9,338 nucleotides of DNA from Pseudopedobacter sp040392825 (GTDB taxonomy: Bacteria > Bacteroidota > Bacteroidia > Sphingobacteriales > Sphingobacteriaceae): positions 1 to 9,338 of the forward strand of contig NZ_JBEBVH010000157.1 in NCBI RefSeq assembly GCF_040392825.1, given 5' to 3'. The notes below the pieces were generated by a model. The model was not told the origin of the DNA, did not search any database, and saw only the letters and a list, made by a program, of their open reading frames with translations. Positions 1-6,322 of this stretch are shown here, piece after piece. A program made the position numbers and the translations under genes. Numbering within the stretch: position 1 is the stretch's first letter; each line of letters opens with the position of its first letter.

Positions 1-57
1 GAACCAGGGACCAAAAGATTATGAGTCTTCTACTCTAACCAACTGAGCTATAGGAGC
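1..57 (-). tRNA. tRNA-Met (CAT anticodon), partial, 3' end beyond window
   Basis: Read on the minus strand from base 57, the sequence folds as a tRNA: acceptor 5' strand GCTCCTA, D-arm GCTC/GAGT around a loop containing GTTGG, and anticodon stem GAAGA/TCTTT (bases 30-26 and 18-14) closing the seven-base loop CTCATAA with anticodon CAT (bases 23-21). The variable region and the start of the T-arm (CCTGG, then TTC) follow. The rest of the T-arm and the acceptor 3' strand lie off the left edge. The anticodon stem lacks the three G-C pairs of initiator tRNA, so elongator tRNA-Met is the best call. A CAT-anticodon tRNA-Ile that is modified to lysidine cannot be fully excluded without the missing part. 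Confidence 0.93.
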
Positions 58-81
58 TGAAATCTTTTTCGATTTGCGATG

Positions 82-89
82 CAATATTA
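82..89 (-). promoter_or_regulatory. Possible -7 element of the tRNA-Met promoter
   Basis: On the minus strand these bases read TAATATTG, one mismatch from the Bacteroidota -7 consensus TAnnTTTG, and they lie about 25 bases upstream of the mature tRNA 5' end. A T-rich stretch lies about 18 bases further upstream, but there is no clean TTTG -33 box. Position and partial match make it the best promoter candidate for the tRNA. It remains tentative because such AT-rich octamers occur often by chance in this DNA. Confidence 0.3.
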
Positions 90-280
90 GGGAATTCAAT
101 GCATATCTAAAAATATTTTTTCCTATAAAAATGCAAATCGTTCAAAACAAAGCCATTATTTTTTATAAATACATCAGAATTGTCCTGGAAAAGGTTTTGG
201 AAGCTTTTCAGATTAAGATATCTGTGTAAAATAGTCAACGGAGCAAGTTAAAGCAGGAGACGATTTCCTATATTTATCGC

Positions 281-1507
281 ATGAGAATTCTGCATACAGC
301 CGATTGGCATTTGGGCAAGAAATTGGAACGAATCTCCAGAATGCCTGAGCAAATAATGGTAATGGATGAAATAGTTCGCATTGCCAATGAGCAGCAGGCA
401 GATGTTGTGATTGTAGCGGGCGACCTGTTCGATAATTTCAATCCTGCGACAGAAGCTGTAGAATTGTTGTACAGGACTTTAAAACGTCTTACCAATAATG
501 GTAAGCGATTGGTGGTCGCTATTGCAGGAAATCACGATTCTCCGGATAGAGTAGAAGCACCCGATCCTCTGGCAAAAGAATGTGGTATTATCTTTATAGG
601 GTATCCTTATTCTCATGTGAATACCTGCCGTTTGGATTGCGGCATATCCATAGAACAGAGCGAGGCTGGTTTTATAGAAGTACGGCTTCCCAAATACGAT
701 TATCCTTTGCGCCTTATTGTAACGCCATATGCGAGTGAGTACAGACTAAAGACTTTTCTGGGCATAGACAATCCGGAAGCAAGCCTGAAGGACGTATTGC
801 AGCAACACTGGCAGAAACTGGCAGATAAATATTGTGACGAAGTCGGTGTAAATATGCTGGTAACACATCTTTTTATGATGAAGAAAGGAACAATTCCTCC
901 TGAAGAACCGGAAGACGAGAAGCCAATTTTACATATTGGGGGCGCGCAGGCGGTATTCTCAGAGAATGTTCCCCAACAAATCCAGTATGTAGCTTTAGGG
1001 CATTTACACCGTTTCCAGCAAATAGATCATGAGCCATGCCCCATAGTTTATAGCAGCAGTCCGCTTTCCTATAGCTTTTCAGAGGCAGGGCAAACCAAAT
1101 ATGTAACGGTCTTTGATATCCTTCCTGATACTCGGGTAAAGTACGAAAAAATAGCTTTAACCGCAGGTCGCATTTTACATAGAAAGCGATTCGAAACGGT
1201 AGCTGAGGCGCTGGACTGGTTAACGCAGCATCCAACTGCTCTGGTAGAACTGACCCTGGTTACACCTGATTATTTAAGGGCAGAAGACAGAAAAATGCTG
1301 TTTCAGAATCACGATGGTATCGTTGCGCTGATTCCGGAGATTAAACGGACTGGAGAAGATACCGCAGAGAAGCAAAGTGTAGACCTCAGTCAGAACATGG
1401 ACGAGCTGTTTGTACAGTATTTTAAATCCAGGTTTAATGGACAGGCGCCTAACGAAGATATCATAAATTTATTCAGAGAGATCAAAGCAGAGCAAATAGG
1501 AGAGTAA
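281..1507 (+). CDS. sbcD: Exonuclease SbcCD, subunit D (Mre11-type nuclease)
   Basis: Nuclease subunit of the SbcCD (bacterial Mre11-Rad50) complex, which cleaves DNA hairpins and blocked double-strand ends in the cytoplasm with Mn2+ as cofactor. The 408-residue protein matches E. coli SbcD in length (about 400). All calcineurin-like phosphoesterase motifs are visible: D8-W-H10, G47-D-L-F-D51, G83-N-H-D86, H196 in VTHLF, and G240-H-L-H243. The C-terminal part after about residue 270 corresponds to the capping domain and the SbcC-binding region, including the typical ELFVQYFKSRF stretch. The start at 281 gives the conserved MRILHTADWHLGK N-terminus. An AGGAGA lies 21 bases upstream, too far to act as a normal ribosome site, which is common in Bacteroidota. 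The stop is one base before the sbcC start, so the two are almost certainly co-translated. Confidence 0.97.
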   Translation: MRILHTADWHLGKKLERISRMPEQIMVMDEIVRIANEQQADVVIVAGDLFDNFNPATEAVELLYRTLKRLTNNGKRLVVAIAGNHDSPDRVEAPDPLAKECGIIFIGYPYSHVNTCRLDCGISIEQSEAGFIEVRLPKYDYPLRLIVTPYASEYRLKTFLGIDNPEASLKDVLQQHWQKLADKYCDEVGVNMLVTHLFMMKKGTIPPEEPEDEKPILHIGGAQAVFSENVPQQIQYVALGHLHRFQQIDHEPCPIVYSSSPLSYSFSEAGQTKYVTVFDILPDTRVKYEKIALTAGRILHRKRFETVAEALDWLTQHPTALVELTLVTPDYLRAEDRKMLFQNHDGIVALIPEIKRTGEDTAEKQSVDLSQNMDELFVQYFKSRFNGQAPNEDIINLFREIKAEQIGE

Positions 1508-1508
1508 A

Positions 1509-4500
1509 ATGATTCCAGTTTCTTTAACCATTAAAGGTTTATATTCCTATCAGAAAGAACAGACCATAGATTTTACCAGATTGCTGGAGGGACAGCTTTT
1601 TGGTATTTTCGGCGCAGTAGGATCGGGTAAATCTTCTATTTTAGAAGCTATTTCCTATGCATTGTATGGAGATACCGAACGTTTAAACAGAACCGACAAC
1701 AGGAGCTATAATATGATGAATTTGAGATCGAATGAATTGCTCATCGATTTTACTTTTATCAATTACGACGGGTTTAGGTATCGGTTTGTAGTTCGTGGTA
1801 AACGTAACGCCAAAAACCACGATAAGGTGGGGACCCTGGAAAGAACATCTTATAAATTGGTAGATGGTTTATGGCAACCTCTTGATGGGGCAAATGGCGA
1901 ACAGGTAATCGGGTTAAGTTATGACAACTTCAGGAGAACGATTATTATTCCGCAAGGAAAGTTTCAGGAGTTTTTACAGTTGGGGGATAAGGATCGTACG
2001 GTGATGTTACGCGAGATTTTTCAACTTGAAAAATATGAATTCTTCTATCAGGCGGTATCTCTTGAAAAGAAAAATAACGAACATATTCAAAGACTGACAG
2101 GCGAACTGTCGAACTATGGTATGATCAGCCTAGAAGAAATCGAAGCAAGTAAAGAAAGACTAAACGCATTGTCTCAAATTGTAAAAGAGACTAAAGCTGA
2201 TTTAGACAATAAGGCTTTATTGTTGCAGGCAATGGATAAATTAAAGCATGCCTATCAGGAATATCAATCCTACAGTTTACAGCTGAATGAACTCCATTCG
2301 CGAAAGAATTACTTTGATGAATTAAGAACAGGTATTGCCCAATTCAATTTCTGTATGTTGCATTTCAGGGCAGATTTACTGCAGCATGCCAGATTAAAAC
2401 AGGATAGGGGACAACTAGAGCAGGATCTTTCTTCTTTAATAAAATCTTTAGATAATGTTAATAATATCTTGGTTATTAACCAGGAAAGATTTAATTTATT
2501 AAAATTAGATTTTGATCAACTAGACAATTGGAAATTAAAATCAGCTGATTACGACAAGAGTATAGAAATTCTTAAACTGGATGCCGATTTGCAGGAATTG
2601 CAGCAAAGGGTTGCTAACGGGCAGGTTATTTTAGACAATAAAGAAGCCGAAAGGGTAAAACTGTTTGATGAATCGGAGGCCTTGGCCTTAGAAATAAAAA
2701 AGCGGAATAGGGAACTGCCCGATTATAGTCTTCTAAGCCAGCTGAGACAATGGTATTTAACCAATAAACATCTAAAAAGTACCTTAATTTCAGACGAACA
2801 TGATTACGAAAAAGCGAAACATCAGGTTCAGGAAAATATTAAACTTTTAGATGAGATAAATCTAGAAAGTATTCTGATTAATAATGATATAAAAAGTGAT
2901 ATTTCTTTAAAGTTAATACAGGATTTGCTTGAAAGTGTGATACAGAAAGAGCAAAATGCTTTATCTGAACTGGCACATTATCAACTTCAATTAAAGTTAG
3001 GCGAATTTAGTTCAAGCCTTCATAATGGCGAAGCTTGTCCGTTATGCGGATCGTTGGAACATCCGCAAATTCTTCAACCCGAAAATGTACAATTGGAGTT
3101 TGAAACAATTCAAAAGGAAATAGAGTCACTAAAGGTGCAAAAGAAAGCTCTGGACGGACTTTTATTAAAAGTAAGCTCATTAGAGCTGTCTTTGCAAAAA
3201 TGCCGGGAGATAGAAGAAAAAACGCTTCAGAAACAAAAAAATAGTTTGGGGGCATTAGAGGTTCATCAGAAGGCTTTCGTTTGGGACGGTTTTGAGCCCA
3301 ACGATGAGAAGAAACTGGACGAGCTTGAACAAGCTATCCAAAAGGAAAAAGAATACATTACAACGCTTGAAAACACGTTGGAACAAAAAAAACTTTCTAT
3401 TCGGGAGGTCGAAGGAGTATTGGCCAAGTATAAAGCCGGTTTGGACAAGTTGCAACTGGACTATAGAGAAAAAAGTGGTCAGGTTTTCTTACTCAAGCAA
3501 CAGATCCAGGAGCAGCACCTGTCTGCATTTGCTCAGTTCTCTTTAGACGAATTGCAAGCACAGAAACAGCAATTGGAACAGCAAATTATACAGGTTCAGC
3601 AAAATTATGATAAATTAAAACTTGAAATAGAGTCTTCGAATCATCAAATTATTAGTTTGAATGAAAAAATAAATGCACTGAAAGAACGAAAACAATCGCT
3701 GGAACAAGAGTACCAAAATTTAGAACAGGCATTTGAAACGAAGTTGAAAGAATCGGACTTTTCAACATTGGAAGAGGTTAGGTCTGTGTTGAATAAAAAT
3801 CTGAATATTCCAGCCCTGGAAAAGGAATTGCATGAATATCAGTTGAAGCTGTATAATGCAGAACAGAATTTTCAGCGTCTGTCTAAAGAATTGGAAAATC
3901 AGGCTTTCGACGACAAGCAATTTATACAATTAAAAGACGAAGTAGGTAGACTACAGGAGCTTTTCCAAAAGCATCATGAAGAACAAATTAAGGAGCAGGT
4001 ATTCTTAAAAAATCAGGAAGCGGGTCTACAGAAAAAAACAGCCTTATTAAAAGAATTAGAATCTCTTCAGTTGCGGGGGCAAAATATAGATCAATTGAAA
4101 AACCTGTTCAGATCCAGTGGTTTTGTAAACTATATTTCAAGCTTCTATTTAAATCAGTTATGCATTGCCGCAAACGAACGTTTTTATAAATTAAGCAGAC
4201 AGCAGCTCAAATTGGAACTTTCAGATAAAAACGATTTTCTTATAAGGGATTATCTGAATGACGGAAAACTCAGGAGTGTAAAAACACTTTCGGGCGGGCA
4301 AACTTTTCAGGCTTCTCTTTCTTTGGCATTAGCTTTGGCAGAAAGTGTACAGAAGCAGAATCAATCGGAACAGAACTTTTTTTTTCTGGATGAAGGTTTT
4401 GGTTCTTTAGATAAAGAAGCTTTGCAAATAGCTTTTGAGACATTGAAATCTTTACGCAGAGAAAACCGCATTGTAGGGGTAATTTCTCATGTAGAAGATC

Positions 4501-4580
4501 TACAGCAGGAGATAGATGTGTTTTTAAAGGTGAAAAATGATAGCAGCGAAGGAAGTTTAATTAGCGGAAGCTGGGAATAA
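1509..4580 (+). CDS. sbcC: Exonuclease SbcCD, subunit C (Rad50-type SMC ATPase)
   Basis: ATPase and DNA-tethering subunit of the SbcCD nuclease. The 1023 residues follow the full Rad50/SMC plan. The N-terminal lobe carries Walker A GAVGSGKSS (35-43) and a Q-loop at Q149. Long heptad-rich, glutamine-, lysine- and glutamate-rich coiled coils run from about 180 to 500 and from about 530 to 860. A zinc-hook CPLC (C510-C513) lies almost exactly at the midpoint. The C-terminal lobe has the ABC signature LSGGQ (927-931), Walker B with D961-E962, a D-loop at about 966-968 and the H-loop H994. The hook cysteines dimerise two complexes through zinc in this family. All catalytic residues are present, so the complex should be active. 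Length is close to E. coli SbcC (1048). Odd detail: the Walker B strand is encoded by nine consecutive T's (4377-4385). The next gene starts seven bases after the stop. Confidence 0.97.
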   Translation: MIPVSLTIKGLYSYQKEQTIDFTRLLEGQLFGIFGAVGSGKSSILEAISYALYGDTERLNRTDNRSYNMMNLRSNELLIDFTFINYDGFRYRFVVRGKRNAKNHDKVGTLERTSYKLVDGLWQPLDGANGEQVIGLSYDNFRRTIIIPQGKFQEFLQLGDKDRTVMLREIFQLEKYEFFYQAVSLEKKNNEHIQRLTGELSNYGMISLEEIEASKERLNALSQIVKETKADLDNKALLLQAMDKLKHAYQEYQSYSLQLNELHSRKNYFDELRTGIAQFNFCMLHFRADLLQHARLKQDRGQLEQDLSSLIKSLDNVNNILVINQERFNLLKLDFDQLDNWKLKSADYDKSIEILKLDADLQELQQRVANGQVILDNKEAERVKLFDESEALALEIKKRNRELPDYSLLSQLRQWYLTNKHLKSTLISDEHDYEKAKHQVQENIKLLDEINLESILINNDIKSDISLKLIQDLLESVIQKEQNALSELAHYQLQLKLGEFSSSLHNGEACPLCGSLEHPQILQPENVQLEFETIQKEIESLKVQKKALDGLLLKVSSLELSLQKCREIEEKTLQKQKNSLGALEVHQKAFVWDGFEPNDEKKLDELEQAIQKEKEYITTLENTLEQKKLSIREVEGVLAKYKAGLDKLQLDYREKSGQVFLLKQQIQEQHLSAFAQFSLDELQAQKQQLEQQIIQVQQNYDKLKLEIESSNHQIISLNEKINALKERKQSLEQEYQNLEQAFETKLKESDFSTLEEVRSVLNKNLNIPALEKELHEYQLKLYNAEQNFQRLSKELENQAFDDKQFIQLKDEVGRLQELFQKHHEEQIKEQVFLKNQEAGLQKKTALLKELESLQLRGQNIDQLKNLFRSSGFVNYISSFYLNQLCIAANERFYKLSRQQLKLELSDKNDFLIRDYLNDGKLRSVKTLSGGQTFQASLSLALALAESVQKQNQSEQNFFFLDEGFGSLDKEALQIAFETLKSLRRENRIVGVISHVEDLQQEIDVFLKVKNDSSEGSLISGSWE

Positions 4581-4587
4581 AAAGATT

Positions 4588-5064
4588 ATGAAAGAAGATC
4601 TGGCGTGTATTTGTTTCGATAAACTTAAAGAAAAACAATTGACAATAGCCTTTGCAGAGAGCGTTTCTGTTGGGGCTTTATGCTGTAAGATGGGAATGAT
4701 TCCAGGGGCAGGAGAGGTATTCAAAGGAGGATTGGTTTGTTACGACGGATCTATCAAGAAAAAATATCTGGGTGTAGAAGACGAATTGATAGAAAAGTAT
4801 TCACCGGAATCGGCAGAAGTTACTGTGCAAATGGTAAAAGGCCTTTCGGAGTTTTTTGAAGCCGATGTGTCTGTAGCTATAACAGGTTTAAGTCAGCCCG
4901 GTGGTAGCGAGAATTTATCTAAACCTGTAGGTACGATTTTTTATAATATACTTTACAGAGACAAACTTAATGCGTACAGGAAAGTATACAAAGGCGATGC
5001 CCGCGAAATTATAAAACAAGCAGTGGAAGATATTTTTGTTTCGGTTTGCGATGTTATCCGCTAG
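4588..5064 (+). CDS. CinA C-terminal-domain protein (PncC/NMN deamidase family), divergent
   Basis: A 158-residue protein consisting of the CinA C-terminal domain alone, the fold of nicotinamide-nucleotide amidohydrolase PncC. That enzyme turns NMN into nicotinate mononucleotide and salvages the NMN released by NAD-dependent DNA ligase. Family landmarks are present: the AES motif with S25, FKGGLVCY at 45-52, K57 followed by YLGV, ITG at 98-100, PGG at 104-106 and KPVGTIF from 112. The family is described as a Ser/Lys hydrolase, and S25 and K57 line up with the expected positions. However, the usual AESCTGG reads AESVSVG here and the usual GIAGPGG reads GLSQPGG, so activity is uncertain. It lies seven bases after sbcC and is very likely co-transcribed with it. 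The last 11 bases overlap the end of the convergent lacI-type gene. Fold assignment is firm; enzymatic role is inferred. Confidence 0.88.
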   Translation: MKEDLACICFDKLKEKQLTIAFAESVSVGALCCKMGMIPGAGEVFKGGLVCYDGSIKKKYLGVEDELIEKYSPESAEVTVQMVKGLSEFFEADVSVAITGLSQPGGSENLSKPVGTIFYNILYRDKLNAYRKVYKGDAREIIKQAVEDIFVSVCDVIR

Positions 5065-6055
5065 ATTTCCGATAAGTGATTTTTGATCCCAGCAGAACCT
5101 TCTCTATTTCACACTCTCCTTTACGTTTAATCTGATAGAACAATAATTCTGTAGCTTTTACACCCATCTCGAAAGCAGATTTAGAAATGGTGCTCAAAGG
5201 AGGGTTAAGATGTCTTGCTGTTGGAGTATTAGAGTAGGCGATTACTTTTACATCATCAGGAATAGTTAATCCCAACTCTTTACAAACATCATAGGTGCCG
5301 ATAGCCAAAAGACTTACCGAACAAAAAATAACCTCTGGTTTTTTCTCAAATATCAATCGTTTAATTTCAGTAATATTATTTTCTTCGTTATTGGTAAGCT
5401 CAACCACCAGCTTTTTGTCCGTAAGGTCATTATCTTCCAGAGCTTTTAGATAGCCATTTAAACGCTTTTCAATATTGGTTAGTTCGTTTCTATATTTTAA
5501 AAAAGCAATTTTCGTATGGCCATCGTTCAATAACTTGGTAGTCACATCGTAGGCACTTTCAAAATCATTGCTTATAACAGCAGAAACCGGAAGATCTTCT
5601 ACCACACGGTCAAACTGCACCAATGGAATTTTTTTCTGTAATATTCTGGAAATATGTTCGGTCTGGTGTGCTTCGGAAGCTGTAGAAAGCAAAATTCCAT
5701 CCACCTTGCCGTTTGTAAGATTATAGATGATGCTGGCCTCCTTTTCGGGACTTTCGTTAGAAGAACAGATAATTAAATGGTAGCCGTGTTCATTGCAAAT
5801 CTTCTCTACACCTGTTGTTATCTGCGTAAAGAAATAATTGGAAATTTCAGGAACTACCAACCCAATAGTTTTGCTTTTGTTTTTTCTGAGAGATGCCGCG
5901 AAAGGATTAGGCTGATAATTTAGCGCTTTAGCCAGCTCGCGTACACGTTTTTTGGTCTCTTCGCTAATTTCATAACTATCATTTAAAGCCCTCGAAACCG
6001 TAGGAACCGAAAGTTCTAAAATTTCAGCAAGTTTCTTAAGCGTAATATTCTCCAT
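5054..6055 (-). CDS. LacI/PurR-family transcriptional regulator of the mannonate genes
   Basis: A 333-residue DNA-binding regulator of normal LacI-family length. Residues 5-26 form the helix-turn-helix (TLKKLAEILELSVPTVSRALND). Residues 46-60 form the hinge (NYQPNPFAASLRKNK), with L56 at the position of the leucine that wedges into the operator centre in PurR. From residue 63 (TIGLVVP) to the end is the periplasmic-binding-protein-like sensor domain, including FDRV at about 147-150 and an ISNDFESAY segment. It is transcribed away from uxuB and uxuA, so the natural inference is a hexuronate-pathway intermediate as effector. The sequence does not tell which one, nor whether it represses or activates. 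A PurR-like operator lies 12 bases upstream of its start, suggesting autoregulation. The start at 6055 places the HTH at the usual distance from the N-terminus. Confidence 0.93.
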   Translation of the reverse strand: MENITLKKLAEILELSVPTVSRALNDSYEISEETKKRVRELAKALNYQPNPFAASLRKNKSKTIGLVVPEISNYFFTQITTGVEKICNEHGYHLIICSSNESPEKEASIIYNLTNGKVDGILLSTASEAHQTEHISRILQKKIPLVQFDRVVEDLPVSAVISNDFESAYDVTTKLLNDGHTKIAFLKYRNELTNIEKRLNGYLKALEDNDLTDKKLVVELTNNEENNITEIKRLIFEKKPEVIFCSVSLLAIGTYDVCKELGLTIPDDVKVIAYSNTPTARHLNPPLSTISKSAFEMGVKATELLFYQIKRKGECEIEKVLLGSKITYRKSSG

Positions 6056-6067
6056 ACAAAAATACCA

Positions 6068-6083
6068 ACGTAAAGGTTTACGT
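6068..6083. promoter_or_regulatory. LacI/PurR-type operator, 16 bp
   Basis: ACGTAAAGGTTTACGT has perfect 7-base arms (ACGTAAA/TTTACGT) around a central GG. It matches the layout of the E. coli PurR consensus ACGCAAACGTTTGCGT base for base except at three positions (two in the arms, one in the centre). The right arm also belongs to a second, overlapping perfect palindrome TTTACGTAAA (6077-6086). Since the adjacent regulator is of PurR type with the hinge leucine intact, this is very probably its binding site. It lies between the lacI-type start and its proposed promoter, where binding would block transcription into the regulator gene. Confidence 0.75.
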
Positions 6084-6106
6084 AAATAAATTAGTCAAAA
6101 ACCCAA

Positions 6107-6114
6107 CAAATGTA
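6107..6114 (-). promoter_or_regulatory. Candidate -7 element for the lacI-type gene
   Basis: Minus-strand TACATTTG agrees fully with the Bacteroidota -7 consensus TAnnTTTG. Transcription would begin at roughly base 6100, giving a leader of about 45 bases that contains the operator at 6068-6083. Upstream at the -33 distance the sequence is TTTTAGC rather than a clean TTTG, so the promoter is supported by one box only. No equally good box is visible on the plus strand for uxuB. Confidence 0.45.
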
Positions 6115-6180
6115 TCTAAAAAATAAGGAATTTTAGCTAAAATTGGATAATGAAGGAATCCAAAAAGTAAAGATACTGTT

Positions 6181-6262
6181 TATTTCGATTCCGATTGATA
6201 GAGGAGAAGCCTCCGGAATGAAACTTCGGACAGCACTTCTCAGAATTAAAAACATCGAAATA
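6181..6262 (+). promoter_or_regulatory. Nested inverted repeat in the uxuB leader (possible structured RNA)
   Basis: Three inverted repeats nest around one centre: TATTTCGAT (6181-6189) with ATCGAAATA (6254-6262), 9 perfect pairs; GAGAAG (6204-6209) with CTTCTC (6236-6241), 6 pairs; and CCGGA (6213-6217) with TTCGG (6225-6229), 5 pairs including one G-U, closing a 7-base loop. Internal loops of 14/12 and 3/6 bases separate them. The element ends 56 bases before the uxuB start. A local alternative helix GAGG/CCTC (6201-6204 with 6210-6213) competes with the two inner stems. I do not recognise a known riboswitch class. No T-run follows, so it is not a plain terminator. Confidence 0.45.
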
Positions 6263-6322
6263 GCCATATCTCACTTTATCAAAATATTAATCATTAAACA
6301 CTTAATAAAAACTAAATTATGA
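6218..6322 (+). other. Candidate 34-codon leader ORF overlapping the uxuB start (ATGA)
   Basis: An open frame begins with ATG at 6218-6220 and ends with TGA at 6320-6322, which overlaps the uxuB start codon in the form ATGA, the classic arrangement for translational coupling. The peptide would begin MKLRTALLRIK and is rich in Ile, Lys and Leu. An AGGAG (6202-6206) lies 11 bases before the start, and its start codon sits in the apical loop of the nested inverted repeat. Such an I/K-rich composition is also what untranslated AT-rich DNA gives, so the frame may be accidental. No family is recognisable. Confidence 0.22.

Noticed and set aside
185..210. Short imperfect hairpin CTGGAAAAG/CTTTTCAG upstream of sbcD
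   Set aside because: It has eight weak A/T-dominated pairs with a bulge and a 10-base loop; such structures are expected by chance in this DNA, and no T-run follows to make a terminator.
1..280. tRNA gene as an integration site for a genomic island
   Set aside because: There is no integrase gene and no direct repeat of the tRNA 3' end, which lies outside the window; the neighbours are ordinary core genes.
873..1235. 120-residue minus-strand frame inside sbcD
   Set aside because: It lies wholly within a gene with intact nuclease motifs and has no family resemblance or separate start signals.
3007..3546. Several short frames on both strands within the SbcC coiled-coil region
   Set aside because: They are other-frame readings of the coiled-coil region, which itself continues uninterrupted through the zinc hook to the C-terminal lobe.
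6138..6145. TAAAATTG as a -7 element for uxuB
   Set aside because: It has one mismatch to TAnnTTTG and no -33 box at a suitable distance, so I do not call it a promoter.
6181..6262. Known riboswitch (TPP, cobalamin, SAM) in the uxuB leader
   Set aside because: None of the conserved core sequences of these classes is visible, and the downstream genes do not fit their usual regulons.
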